A stretch of 7,708 bases of DNA from Rhodobacterales bacterium 34-62-10 (GCA_002282555.1 NCJR01000127.1:1-7708); one strand, 5' to 3'; numbered from the stretch's first letter, positions 1 through 7,571 are shown. Made by a program: numbers and translations. Notes: generated from the sequence alone by a model not told the origin.

Positions 1-1
1 C

Positions 2-199
2 ATTTTTATTGGCTCAGAGAACAAACTTTTCTCACTTTCGGGTTCCTCTTTGGTGGTCAGTCCATATATGAACGCTGATCGTAAGATCATCGGCGCGGTT
101 GGAGTCATCGGACCCACGCGCCTGAACTATGGACGGATTGTGCCGATCGTGGACTACACGGCACAGCTGGTCGGCAGGATGATTTCCGACCGGAGCTAG
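2..199 (+). CDS. hrcA: HrcA heat-inducible transcription repressor, C-terminal end (5' part outside window)
   Basis: The reading frame is open from the left edge and encodes the last 65 residues before a TAG stop at 197-199. It contains [35 protein letters not shown] and [21 protein letters not shown], which match the conserved C-terminal part of HrcA (the GxIGPTRxxY...VDYT signature). HrcA binds CIRCE operators and represses groESL, and often dnaK-type chaperone genes; the DNA-binding N-terminal domain lies outside this window. The stop is 9 bases before the grpE start, and the grpE ribosome binding site overlaps the hrcA stop, so the two genes are very probably one transcript. No frame damage is seen in the visible part. 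No CIRCE inverted repeat is visible in the window; the operon promoter must lie further upstream. Confidence 0.94.
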   Translation: MFIGSENKLFSLSGSSLVVSPYMNADRKIIGAVGVIGPTRLNYGRIVPIVDYTAQLVGRMISDRS

Positions 200-208
200 A
201 GGTGAGTG

Positions 209-772
209 ATGGCAGAGCCGAAAAAAGACGATTTCCTTGACGACATCGAAGCCGCCGAGGCTGAAGAATACGCCGAGGATTCGATGGAATATACCGATGA
301 GGCGATCGAACTGGACAGTCTGCGGGCTGAACGCGATGAGCTGAAGGATCGGTTCATGCGCGCGCTGGCCGACGCCGAAAACGCGCGGAAACGGTCGGAA
401 AAAGACCGTCGAGAGGCCGAGCAATATGGCGGGTCCAAACTGGCCCGCGATCTGTTGCCGGTGCATGACAACCTGAAACGCGCGCTCGAAGTCGCGACCG
501 ATGAACAGCGCGCCGCCTTCGGTCCGCTGCTCGAAGGGGTGGAACTGACCCTGCGCGAATTGCTCAGCGTCTTTGGCAAGCACGGGATCAAGGTGATCAC
601 GCCGCAGGTGGGCGACAAATTCGACCCGCAACTGCATCAGGCGATGTTCGAAGCCCCCGTTCCCGGCACCAAAGCAGGTGAGATCATTCAGGTCTCGGGC
701 GACGGCTTCATGCTCTACGACCGCCTTCTGCGCCCTGCGCAGGTTGGTGTGTCTTCGATGCCCGCGAACTAA
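209..772 (+). CDS. grpE: GrpE, nucleotide exchange factor for DnaK
   Basis: This gene encodes 187 residues, a normal length for GrpE. GrpE is a cytosolic homodimer that releases ADP from DnaK and so drives the DnaK-DnaJ chaperone cycle. The N-terminal 30 or so residues are acidic and probably disordered. They are followed by a charged heptad-like helix (about 35-75, with LRAERDELKDRFMRALADAEN) that would form the long dimer coiled coil. The C-terminal beta domain carries the GrpE signature FDPQLHQAMFEAPVPG (about 138-153) and GFMLYDRLLRPAQVGVS near the end. The ATG at 209 is preceded by AGAGGTG, which overlaps the hrcA stop. An adjacent GTG at 206 would add only one residue, and ATG is preferred. 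It sits 9 bases after hrcA, the classic alphaproteobacterial hrcA-grpE pair, so stress control by HrcA or a heat-shock sigma factor is expected but not visible here. Confidence 0.98.
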   Translation: MAEPKKDDFLDDIEAAEAEEYAEDSMEYTDEAIELDSLRAERDELKDRFMRALADAENARKRSEKDRREAEQYGGSKLARDLLPVHDNLKRALEVATDEQRAAFGPLLEGVELTLRELLSVFGKHGIKVITPQVGDKFDPQLHQAMFEAPVPGTKAGEIIQVSGDGFMLYDRLLRPAQVGVSSMPAN

Positions 773-785
773 AGCGTTTCGCTTT
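771..785 (+). terminator. Short hairpin at the grpE stop, possible weak terminator
   Basis: AAAGCG-TTT-CGCTTT forms a 6-bp stem with a 3-base loop, beginning inside the grpE TAA stop and followed by TTCTC. The stem is AT-rich at its base and the T run is short (five Ts from 782 to 786, part of them within the stem), so on its own it is a weak candidate for an intrinsic terminator. It is also the left tip of the larger palindromic element at 772-872, which may be its real identity. Confidence 0.35.
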
Positions 786-872
786 TTCTCTGAACCAAAA
801 TCTATCACCTAACGCGTTGAAATCTTTGATTTCAGGCAGCGTTAGGTGATTCAGGTTCAAGCGATAACGCTG
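772..872. repeat. Nested imperfect palindrome of about 100 bases (REP/MITE-like intergenic element)
   Basis: This element fills most of the gap between the converging grpE and mutS genes. A perfect 12-bp arm ATCACCTAACGC (804-815) pairs with GCGTTAGGTGAT (839-850). Inside it, GAAATC (819-824) pairs with GATTTC (828-833) around a TTT loop. Outside it, TGAACC (791-796) pairs with GGTTCA (854-859). The two tips are related in inverted orientation: AGCGTTTCGCT on the left, and AGCGTTATCGCT as the reverse complement of 860-871. The whole element is thus one imperfect inverted repeat with about 7 extra bases in the left arm. No coding frame with family features is present. It could be a dispersed intergenic repeat, a two-way transcription terminator or mRNA-stabilising structure, or both. 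The inverted symmetry is read directly; the function is inferred. Confidence 0.7.
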
Positions 873-895
873 TCATCGCAAATCAAGCAACAGAC

Positions 896-927
896 AGGGG
901 CGTCGCGGTCAGGATTGCGACGCCTCT
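896..927. terminator. GC-rich hairpin over the mutS stop codon, probable terminator or 3' end structure
   Basis: AGGGGCGTCGC (896-906) pairs with GCGACGCCTCT (917-927) around a 10-base loop; the stem is 11 bp with one G-T type mismatch. The structure includes the last five or so sense codons of mutS and its stop at 909-911 (minus strand). On the minus strand no clear T run follows, so it is not a textbook intrinsic terminator for mutS. On the plus strand it is followed by the run TTTC, also weak. It may act as a barrier between the convergent grpE and mutS transcripts or as a 3' mRNA stabiliser. Confidence 0.5.
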
Positions 928-3554
928 TTCAATTCATAAATCAGCTGCAACGCCTCACGCGGGCTCAACTCATCCGGATGAACGGCGCTCATCCGCTCCT
1001 CCAGCTTCGACACCTTCGGTTTCGCCGGCGGAGGAGGGGGGGCCGCCATGGAAAACAGCGGCAGATCGTCAATGATCGCCTTCTGCTTGCCCGTCCCTTC
1101 GCGCTCGCCCTTCTCCAAAGCATCCAGAACCACGCGCGCCCGGTTCACCACTGCGTCCGGCAACCCCGCAAGCTTGGCCACCTGCACACCATAAGACCGA
1201 TCCGCCGCCCCTTTGCGCACCTCATGCAGAAAGATCACGTCGCCCTCGAATTCCTTGACGGTCACTGTCGCATTATCCACCCGTGGCAATTTCCCGGCCA
1301 GCGCGGTCAACTCGTGATAATGCGTCGCAAACAGCGCCCGGCAGCGGTTCGCATCATGCAGATGCTCCAACGTGGCCCAGGCTATGGACAAACCGTCATA
1401 GGTCGCAGTGCCGCGCCCGATTTCGTCCAAAATCACCAGCGCATGATCATCCGCCTGATTCAGGATCGCGGCGGTTTCCACCATCTCGACCATAAAGGTG
1501 GACCGCCCCCGCGCCAGATCGTCAGACGCCCCGACGCGGCTGAACAGCTGACTGACCAAACCCACCTCGGCCCGCGTCGCCGGCACGAAACTTCCCATCT
1601 GCGCGATCAACGCAATCAGCGCGACCTGCCGCAAAAAGGTCGATTTACCCGCCATGTTCGGCCCGGTCAGCAGCCAGATATCCGATCCATCCCCCAGATT
1701 GCAGTCATTGGCCACGAACGGCCCGCCGCCTTGCTTGCGCAGCGCCTGCTCCACCACCGGATGCCGCCCGCCTTCGATCAACAGATGCCGCGACGTATCG
1801 ACATGAGGCCGCGTCCAGTTCTCGCCTCGCGCCAGATCCGCCAAGGCACTCGCCAGATCAAGCTCCGACAAGGCCCGCGCCGTGGCACTGATGCGCGCCG
1901 CACTGTCCAGAACAGCCTGCCGCAGCACGGAATAGAGCCGCTTTTCAATCTCCAGCGCATGCCCGCCCGCGTTCAGGATACGTGTCTCCATCTCGGTCAG
2001 GTCAGGCGTGGTGAACCGCAACTGGTTGGCCGTAGTTTGCCGATGGCGGAACAGATCCGACAAGGGTTCTGACAGCATCCGCTCGGCATGGGTGGCGGTG
2101 ACTTCGATGAAATAGCCCAGCACATTGTTGTGCTTGATCTTCAGCGACGGAATACCCGTCTGTCCTGCATACTCTGTCTGCATCCGCGCGATGACGGACC
2201 GCCCCTCATCCCGCAGGCTCCGCATCTCATCCAGTTCACCGTCATATCCCGCCGCGATGAATCCACCATCGCGCAGCAGCAGCGGCGGTTCCGCGACAAG
2301 CGATTGCCCCAAAAGCTCCAGCAGCACCTCATGTCCGCGCAGATCGGCTGCCGCCTCCGCCAAAAGGTCGGGCAATTCCTGCCCCTCGATCAGCCCGGCG
2401 ATGCGGTCTGCTTGCTCCAACCCGTTGCGGATCGCGGCCAGATCGCGCGGCCCGCCCCGATCCAGCGCCAGCCGCGACAGCGCCCGGTCCAGATCTGGCA
2501 CTTTCCGCAGCGCCTCCCGCAGATCGGAACACAGCCGACCGCTCTCAACCACAAATCCCACGGAATCGAGCCTGTCTTGCACGATCCGCAGATCCCGGGA
2601 CGGGCTGGACAGCCGCCGTTCCAACAACCGCGCACCCCCCGCCGTTACGGTCCGGTCCATCGCGGATAGCAACGATCCGGCCCGCCCCCCAGACAGGGCA
2701 TGGGTCAATTCCAGATTGCGCCGCGTCGCCGCATCAATCTGCATCACCCCGGCCTCAATCTCGCGCACCGGCGGGCGCAGCAGCGGCAGTTTGCCTTTCT
2801 GGGTGATATCCAGATACTCGACCAAGGCCCCAAGAGCCGAGATTTCGGATCGCGTGAAGGTCCCGAACGCATCCAGCGATCCGATCCCATAAAGTGCGCA
2901 AAGCCGCTTTTCCGCCGCCGTGCTGTCGAATGCCGCCCGACCCAGTGGCGTCAGGGATGCACCGGATTCAGACACGATTCCCGCCAGATCCGCCTCTGCC
3001 GCCTCGGACACGACCACTTCTGACGGCATCAACCGCGCCAATTCCGGCCCCAGCCTGACGGGGGACAGCGGCATCACATGACATTCCCCGGTCGATATAT
3101 CGACCCAGGCCAGCGCCGCCTCATCGCGGACCAAAGAATAAGCGCACAGGTAATTGTTCCGCCGCGCCTCAAGCAGCGTTTCTTCCGTCAGCGTGCCGGG
3201 TGTCACCAACCGCACCACATCCCGCTTCACCACCGATTTGGCACCGCGTTTCTTGGCCTCGGCCGGGTCTTCCAACTGCTCACACACAGCTACCCGAAAC
3301 CCTTTCCGGATCAAGGTCAGCAGATACCCTTCGGCCGCATGAACCGGCACTCCGCACATCGGGATATCCTGCCCCTCATGCTGGCCCCGCTTGGTCAGCG
3401 CGATATCCAACGCCTGTGACGCCGCCACCGCATCATCAAAGAACATCTCGTAAAAATCGCCCATCCGATAGAACAGCAGGGCGCCCGCATACTGCGCCTT
3501 GATCCCCAGATATTGTGCCATCATCGGCGTGGCGGCGGCGAAATCGGATGTCAC
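909..3554 (-). CDS. mutS: DNA mismatch repair protein MutS
   Basis: This gene encodes 881 residues, the usual MutS1 length. MutS recognises mispairs and small loops in DNA and, with ATP, recruits MutL. The mismatch-binding domain I holds the Phe-x-Glu motif in MGDFYEMF (F34, E36), followed by ALTKRG. The connector and lever/clamp domains span roughly 125-560, with [10 protein letters not shown] near 476-485. The ATPase domain has Walker [10 protein letters not shown] (631-639), the signature [16 protein letters not shown] (672-687), Walker [12 protein letters not shown] (706-716) and ATHYHEL (743-749). After it come DDLPLF (829-834), which resembles a clamp-binding peptide but has Asp in place of the usual Gln, a run of five or more prolines near 839-843, and a C-terminal oligomerisation helix [16 protein letters not shown]. 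The start is GTG (3552-3554) with GAGGGAG (3560-3566) five bases upstream; it retains the N-terminal [12 protein letters not shown] shared with other MutS proteins. It is divergent from maeB and converges on grpE. All catalytic motifs are intact. Confidence 0.99.
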   Translation of the reverse strand: MTSDFAAATPMMAQYLGIKAQYAGALLFYRMGDFYEMFFDDAVAASQALDIALTKRGQHEGQDIPMCGVPVHAAEGYLLTLIRKGFRVAVCEQLEDPAEAKKRGAKSVVKRDVVRLVTPGTLTEETLLEARRNNYLCAYSLVRDEAALAWVDISTGECHVMPLSPVRLGPELARLMPSEVVVSEAAEADLAGIVSESGASLTPLGRAAFDSTAAEKRLCALYGIGSLDAFGTFTRSEISALGALVEYLDITQKGKLPLLRPPVREIEAGVMQIDAATRRNLELTHALSGGRAGSLLSAMDRTVTAGGARLLERRLSSPSRDLRIVQDRLDSVGFVVESGRLCSDLREALRKVPDLDRALSRLALDRGGPRDLAAIRNGLEQADRIAGLIEGQELPDLLAEAAADLRGHEVLLELLGQSLVAEPPLLLRDGGFIAAGYDGELDEMRSLRDEGRSVIARMQTEYAGQTGIPSLKIKHNNVLGYFIEVTATHAERMLSEPLSDLFRHRQTTANQLRFTTPDLTEMETRILNAGGHALEIEKRLYSVLRQAVLDSAARISATARALSELDLASALADLARGENWTRPHVDTSRHLLIEGGRHPVVEQALRKQGGGPFVANDCNLGDGSDIWLLTGPNMAGKSTFLRQVALIALIAQMGSFVPATRAEVGLVSQLFSRVGASDDLARGRSTFMVEMVETAAILNQADDHALVILDEIGRGTATYDGLSIAWATLEHLHDANRCRALFATHYHELTALAGKLPRVDNATVTVKEFEGDVIFLHEVRKGAADRSYGVQVAKLAGLPDAVVNRARVVLDALEKGEREGTGKQKAIIDDLPLFSMAAPPPPPAKPKVSKLEERMSAVHPDELSPREALQLIYELKEASQS

Positions 3555-3683
3555 GTGTGCTCCCTCGGTTGGCCGTCAGACCTTACAAATCCCGCCCTCG
3601 TGGTGAAAGTCGAAAACGCAAAACCGTTGAGGCATCCCGCCCATCACGCTATGACGCCAGAACCTCCAAAGGAACAGGCCGCC
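3555..3683. promoter_or_regulatory. Divergent mutS-maeB intergenic region, presumed to hold both promoters
   Basis: This 129-base gap separates two genes transcribed away from each other, so promoters for both should lie here or overlap the gene starts. The ribosome binding sites are visible: GAGGGAG for mutS on the minus strand (3560-3566) and AAAGGA for maeB (3668-3673). No convincing -35/-10 pair was found by eye on either strand; TTACAA followed 17 bases later by AAAGTC is a poor match. A CACGTG palindrome overlaps the mutS GTG start (3552-3557), probably by chance. Confidence 0.4.
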
Positions 3684-5939
3684 ATGACAAAAACCAGATT
3701 GACCCGCGAAGAGGCCTTGGCCTTCCATATGGAGCCGACCCCCGGCAAGTTCGAGATCACCGCGACCGTGCCAATGGCCACCCAGCGCGACCTCAGCCTT
3801 GCCTATTCCCCGGGTGTCGCCGTCCCCTGTGAGGAAATTTTCGCCGCCCCCGAAACCGCCTATGACTACACCAACAAGGGCAACCTTGTGGCTGTGATCT
3901 CGAACGGCACCGCAGTTCTGGGTCTGGGCAACCTTGGCGCGCTGGCCTCCAAGCCGGTGATGGAGGGGAAGGCGGTCCTCTTCAAACGCTTCGCCGATGT
4001 GAACAGCATCGACATTGAACTGGATACCGAAGACCCCGAAGCCTTCATCAACGCCGTGCGCCTGATGGGGCCAACATTCGGCGGCATCAACCTTGAAGAT
4101 ATCAAGGCGCCCGAATGTTTCATCATCGAACAGCGCCTGAAAGAGGTGATGGATATCCCCGTCTTTCACGATGATCAGCACGGCACCGCCGTGATCTGCG
4201 CCGCTGGTCTGATCAACGCGCTGCATCTGTCCGGCAAGAAGATCGAAGATGTGCGGATCGTGCTGAACGGGGCAGGGGCCGCAGGTATCGCCTGTCTGGA
4301 GCTGCTCAAATCCATGGGCGCCAAGCATGACAACTGCATCATGTGCGACACCAAAGGCGTGATCTATCAGGGTCGCACCGATGGCATGAACCAATGGAAA
4401 TCCGCCCATGCCGCCCGCACCGACCTGCGCACGCTGGAACAGGCGATGAAGGGGGCCGATGTCTTTCTGGGCGTGTCCGCCAAAGGTGCCGTGACGCAGG
4501 CGATGGTCGCATCCATGGCCCCCGATCCGGTGATTTTCGCCATGGCGAACCCCGATCCCGAAATCACCCCCGAAGAAGCGCATGCCGTGCGTCCCGATGC
4601 CATCGTCGCCACAGGCCGCTCGGATTACCCGAACCAAGTGAACAACGTCCTTGGCTTTCCCTATCTCTTCCGGGGTGCGCTCGATATCCACGCCCGCGCC
4701 ATCAACGACGAGATGAAGATCGCCTGCGCCGAGGCTCTGGCTGCCCTGGCCCGCGAAGATGTGCCGGACGAAGTCGCCATGGCCTACGGCAAGAACCTCA
4801 GCTTCGGGCGCGATTACATCATCCCGACCCCCTTCGATCCGCGCCTGATCTATCGCATCCCGCCAGCCGTCGCCCGCGCTGGCATGAAAACGGCTGCCGC
4901 CCGCCGCCCGATCATCGACATGGACGCCTATGAGGTCAGCCTCAAAGGTCGTATGGACCCGACCGCGAATATCCTGCGCGGCATCCACGCCCGCGCCCGC
5001 GCTAATCAGGCCCGGATGATCTTTGCCGAAGGCGACGATCCCCGCGTGCTGCGTGCGGCGGTCAGCTATCAACGCTCCGGTCTGGGCAAGGCGCTGATCG
5101 TCGGGCGCGATTACGACGTGAAAGCCAAGCTGGAAGCCGCAGGCATGGGCGACGCCGTGCCCGAACTTGAGATCGTGAACGCCGCCAACACGCCGCATCT
5201 CGAGACATATAAAGAGTTTCTCTATCAGCGCCTGCAACGCAAAGGCTATGATCGGCACGACATCCACCGCCTCGCCGCGCGTGATCGCCATGTGTTCTCT
5301 GCCCTGATGCTGGCGCATGGTCACGGCGATGGGCTGGTCACCGGGGCCACCCGCAAGGCCGCGCATGTGATGGAACTGATCAACCACGTCTTTGACGCCG
5401 ATGCCGCCCATGGCGCTGCGGGCGTGACGGCGATTTTGCACAAGGGCAAGATCGTATTGATCGCCGATACGCTGGTGCATGAATGGCCGGATGAGGATGA
5501 TCTGGCCACCATCGCCGAACGTGCCGCAGACGTGGCCCGCGATCTGGGTCTGGAACCGCGCGTCGCCTTCGTCAGTTTCTCGACCTTCGGTTACCCTCGG
5601 TCCGAACGCGCCGAGAAAATGCACCGCGCCCCGCAGGTTCTGGAAGCACGCGGCGTGAATTTCGAGTTTGAGGGCGAAATGACCGTCGATGTTGCCCTGA
5701 ACCCGCGCGCGCAGGCGGCCTATCCGTTCCAGCGGCTGACAGGGCCTGCGAATATCCTCGTGGTCCCCGCGCGCCACTCGGCCTCCATCTCGGTCAAACT
5801 GATGCAGGAAATGGCGGGTGCCACGGTGATTGGCCCGATCCTGTCAGGGGTGGATGCCTCGATCCAGATATGCTCGACCAGTTCCACGGCGAATGACATC
5901 CTCAACATGGCAATGCTGGCAGCCTGCAAGGTAGGCTGA
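3684..5939 (+). CDS. maeB: NADP-dependent malic enzyme with C-terminal phosphotransacetylase-like domain (MaeB type)
   Basis: This gene encodes 751 residues, the normal size for fused MaeB/TME/DME enzymes. The enzyme oxidatively decarboxylates malate to pyruvate, making NAD(P)H that feeds acetyl-CoA supply or biosynthesis in the cytosol. The malic N-terminal domain has YSPGVAVPCEEI (Tyr41), EGKAVLFKRFADV (Lys96 as likely catalytic base) and the metal-binding region FHDDQHGTA (161-169). The dinucleotide fold shows LNGAGAAGIACLE (GAGAAG 196-201) and MANPDPE (287-293). From about residue 430 the protein reads as phosphate acetyl/butyryltransferase-like (MIFAEGDDPRVLRAA, GLVTGATRKAA, near the end NILVVPARHSASIS). 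In studied homologues this domain is mainly regulatory, for example sensing acetyl-CoA, and not an active Pta. NADP rather than NAD preference is by family and not proved by sequence. The ATG at 3684 fits the family N-terminus and has AAAGGA upstream; an in-frame ATG at 3651 would add 11 residues. A broken sugar kinase follows 19 bases after the stop. Confidence 0.97.
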   Translation: MTKTRLTREEALAFHMEPTPGKFEITATVPMATQRDLSLAYSPGVAVPCEEIFAAPETAYDYTNKGNLVAVISNGTAVLGLGNLGALASKPVMEGKAVLFKRFADVNSIDIELDTEDPEAFINAVRLMGPTFGGINLEDIKAPECFIIEQRLKEVMDIPVFHDDQHGTAVICAAGLINALHLSGKKIEDVRIVLNGAGAAGIACLELLKSMGAKHDNCIMCDTKGVIYQGRTDGMNQWKSAHAARTDLRTLEQAMKGADVFLGVSAKGAVTQAMVASMAPDPVIFAMANPDPEITPEEAHAVRPDAIVATGRSDYPNQVNNVLGFPYLFRGALDIHARAINDEMKIACAEALAALAREDVPDEVAMAYGKNLSFGRDYIIPTPFDPRLIYRIPPAVARAGMKTAAARRPIIDMDAYEVSLKGRMDPTANILRGIHARARANQARMIFAEGDDPRVLRAAVSYQRSGLGKALIVGRDYDVKAKLEAAGMGDAVPELEIVNAANTPHLETYKEFLYQRLQRKGYDRHDIHRLAARDRHVFSALMLAHGHGDGLVTGATRKAAHVMELINHVFDADAAHGAAGVTAILHKGKIVLIADTLVHEWPDEDDLATIAERAADVARDLGLEPRVAFVSFSTFGYPRSERAEKMHRAPQVLEARGVNFEFEGEMTVDVALNPRAQAAYPFQRLTGPANILVVPARHSASISVKLMQEMAGATVIGPILSGVDASIQICSTSSTANDILNMAMLAACKVG

Positions 5940-5958
5940 CCCGCGGGATAAGGGCGAC

Positions 5959-6713
5959 ATGGCGATCTATAACCTCGGCTCGATCAACGCCGACCTGCTC
6001 TATACCGTTCCGCATTTGCCGGGTCCGGGCGAAACCCTGGCCGCCACCGGATACAGGCGCGGTCTGGGCGGCAAGGGCGCGAACATGTCCGTCGCCGCCG
6101 CGCGCGGTGCTGCGCGGGTCGTGCATATCGGCGCAGTCGGCGCGGATGGCCGCTGGGCGCGCGACCTTCTGACCGAATACGGCGTCGATACCCGCCATAT
6201 CGTCACAAGCGATACAGTCACAGGTCACGCAATCATCCTGCTCGACCCCGCGGGCGAGAATACGATCATCATCAACCCCGGTGTGGTGCCAACCACGCCC
6301 TCAGCCGGGACCACATCGGTCTGGCGCTGGCCGAGGCGTCGCCGGGCGACACGCTTGTGATGCAGAACGAAACCACGCATCAGGCGTTTTCCGCCAGAAC
6401 AGGCTCTGAACTCGGCCTGCGCGTGGTCTATGCCGCCGCCCCGTTCGATGCGGATGCTGTGCAGGCGGTTCTGCCCTGTCTGGACATGCTGATCCTCAAC
6501 GCGGTCGAAGCGGATCAACTCACAGCAGCCTTGGGCAAGGGGCCGGATGCGCTGGGCATCGCTGATGTGATCGTGACATTGGGCGCGCAGGGCTGCCGCT
6601 GGATAAACCATGGCGACACTGTCAGGGAATTCCCGGCACTGCCCGTGACCCCCGTCGATACCACCGGCGCAGGCGATTCATTTGCCGGCGGTTATCTGGG
6701 GAGCACTGGTTGA
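5959..6713 (+). pseudogene. PfkB/ribokinase-family sugar kinase, frameshifted and C-terminally truncated
   Basis: The gene begins with ATG 19 bases after maeB, with AAGGG (5950-5954) upstream. The first 108 codons are clearly ribokinase-like: NLGSINADLLYTVPHLPGPGET and the glycine-rich PfkB signature GGKGANMSVAAARGA (37-51), then GENTIIINPG. At 6283-6287 the frame is lost. The downstream frame resumes at 6288 as ANHALSRDHIGLALAEASPG and runs through NAVEADQL to VDTTGAGDSFAGGY, with the catalytic Asp codon at 6675-6677. Reading across the shift gives a continuous kinase of about 249 codons, against about 290-310 normally. The last 45 or so residues are missing because the sequence passes at about 6690 into unrelated DUF2784-like sequence, with a chance TGA at 6711-6713. 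An intact enzyme would phosphorylate a sugar (ribose or similar) with ATP; the substrate cannot be told. Two independent lesions argue for a dead gene, but a sequence error at the shift cannot be excluded. Confidence 0.87.
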
Positions 6714-6790
6714 GTTCACCCACTGGATCTGCCCGCTTACCTACCTGGAAGACTGGCTGCGGCGGCAGGCGGGCATCGCCGCCTACCACA
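6691..6790 (+). pseudogene. Internal fragment of a DUF2784-family protein gene
   Basis: In a frame different from the kinase, about 33 codons read VIWGALVEFTHWICPLT followed by YLEDWLRRQAGIAAYH. From memory this matches the middle-to-late part of DUF2784 proteins, small membrane proteins of unknown function whose members carry a W-G-x-LVE...CPLTPLEN.LRR.AG.AGY core followed by GGFIEHYL. The expected GGFIEHYL continuation is absent: after AAYH the sequence is the reverse complement of the msrA 3' end. The N-terminal membrane segments are also absent, because the left side joins the kinase. No start codon or ribosome binding site belongs to it. It is therefore a remnant with both ends missing, overlapping the last codons of msrA on the other strand. 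The family call rests on recognition by eye of a short peptide. Confidence 0.68.
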
Positions 6791-7423
6791 CAATTGGCGC
6801 AGGCGCTGATCCCGACCACACCCCTCGCGGTAACGTTCATAGGCATCCGATTGTTTGATCGGGCCAAAGCGTGTCAGGACCCGATTGTCACCCTTGTAAT
6901 AGTCCTGATGATACGCCTCTGCCGGATAGAAGGTCGCCGCAGGCAAGACAGGCGTCACAACCGCTTGGCCAAGCTGCGCCTCTGCTTCTGACACAGCAGA
7001 CACCGCCAAGGCCCGTTCCGCTTGATCAGAGACGAAAATCGCAGTCCGATAACTCTCGCCCCGATCGCAGAACTGCCCACCCGCATCCGTCGGATCAACC
7101 GACCGCAGGAACATCGACAGCAAAGTGTCCCGTGAAACCAGCGCCGGATCAAAATGGATCTGAACCGCCTCATAATGACCGGTCCCGCCACCTGTGACCT
7201 GCTTGTAACTGGGGTTTTGCGTCGTCCCCCCGGTATAGCCCGACACAACCTCCCGCACACCGGGGACCTTTTCGAAATCCGCCTCGACACACCAGAAGCA
7301 GCCACCCGCCACCGTCAGCACGTGTTCCTCGGCTGCATGGACCACGCGGCTTTGCAGGCCAAGACCCGCCGCCATCGCAACGGCCAGAATCGTCAGTTTC
7401 ACGTCATTCAGTCGCCAGATCAT
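6737..7423 (-). CDS. msrA: Peptide methionine-S-sulfoxide reductase MsrA, exported, with an altered C-terminal tail
   Basis: This gene encodes 228 residues. MsrA reduces the S epimer of methionine sulfoxide in proteins, using a catalytic Cys recycled through a disulfide. The catalytic motif GCFWC (41-45, Cys42 nucleophile) is followed by EADFEKVPGV, SGYTGG, TGHYEAVQ (Glu85), FCDRGESYR (118-126) and YHQDYY (171-176). A likely resolving Cys202 lies in REGCGRD. The start ATG (7421-7423) has GGAGG six bases upstream. Residues 1-31 look like a signal peptide: positive start, hydrophobic LTILAVAMAAGLGL, then VHAAEE as a possible cleavage site. A periplasmic location is therefore likely. After RDQRLRQL the expected family ending is lost; the last 16-18 residues (CGRRRCPPAAAASLPGR) are antisense to the DUF2784 fragment, so the native stop seems to have been deleted and replaced. 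All visible catalytic residues precede this point, so activity may be kept. It is divergent from the aminotransferase gene. Confidence 0.94.
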   Translation of the reverse strand: MIWRLNDVKLTILAVAMAAGLGLQSRVVHAAEEHVLTVAGGCFWCVEADFEKVPGVREVVSGYTGGTTQNPSYKQVTGGGTGHYEAVQIHFDPALVSRDTLLSMFLRSVDPTDAGGQFCDRGESYRTAIFVSDQAERALAVSAVSEAEAQLGQAVVTPVLPAATFYPAEAYHQDYYKGDNRVLTRFGPIKQSDAYERYREGCGRDQRLRQLCGRRRCPPAAAASLPGR

Positions 7424-7507
7424 GGTGCACCTCCGCCATCGGATCAGCCTGCGCCGGAAATCGCTTGTCGCATAGCCCCGGAGTGGTGCTGTCACGCAGG
7501 GTTGAGC

Positions 7508-7521
7508 AGGCGTGAACGCCT
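7508..7521. promoter_or_regulatory. 14-base palindrome in the msrA-aminotransferase spacer, possible operator
   Basis: AGGCGT-GA-ACGCCT is a perfect 6-bp inverted repeat with a 2-base centre, placed midway between two divergent genes. Such a position and symmetry would suit a dimeric repressor or activator, or a small hairpin. A weak TTGAGC lies directly to its left (7502-7507), but no good -10 follows. No regulator gene is visible nearby. A palindrome of this size can arise by chance in GC-rich DNA, so the call is tentative. Confidence 0.3.
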
Positions 7522-7546
7522 TTCCAATCGGTGTTTTCCCGTTTAG

Positions 7547-7568
7547 CCTTCCTCCAAAACAGGAGGGG
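7547..7568 (+). promoter_or_regulatory. Strong Shine-Dalgarno of the aminotransferase gene, able to pair with an upstream CCTCC
   Basis: AGGAGGGG (7561-7568) lies three bases before the ATG at 7572, a strong ribosome binding site that settles the start. CCTCC (7551-7555) can pair with GGAGG (7562-7566) around a six-base AAAACA loop, with two further T-G wobble pairs possible outside. This would mask the ribosome binding site in the mRNA if transcription starts upstream of 7547. The stem is short, so it may have no regulatory effect. Confidence 0.45.
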
Positions 7569-7571
7569 CGA

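Noticed and set aside
32..808. Minus-strand open frame of 258 codons over hrcA and grpE
   Set aside because: It is antisense to two well-recognised genes and shows no family features.
846..2072. Open frame of 408 codons on the plus strand opposite mutS
   Set aside because: It encodes an Arg/Gln/Pro-rich sequence typical of an antisense shadow, starts in the palindromic element and lies opposite the conserved MutS ATPase domain.
3513..3683. Upstream in-frame extension of maeB starting inside mutS
   Set aside because: The added residues are not family-like, overlap the mutS 5' end, and a good ATG with AAAGGA upstream exists at 3684.
3576..5777. Very long open frame (733 codons) antisense to maeB
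   Set aside because: It is a mirror frame of a strongly coding GC-rich gene; the protein is His/Gly/Asp-rich with no recognisable domain and has no ribosome binding site of note.
6357..6713. Second kinase piece as a separate small gene starting at GTG/ATG 6357-6362
   Set aside because: The same frame is kinase-like upstream of these codons back to 6288, and no ribosome binding site is seen; it is the second half of a frameshifted gene.
7424..7495. Longer msrA start upstream of the ATG at 7423
   Set aside because: The extension is Arg-rich and would bury the signal peptide; GGAGG is placed correctly for the ATG at 7423.
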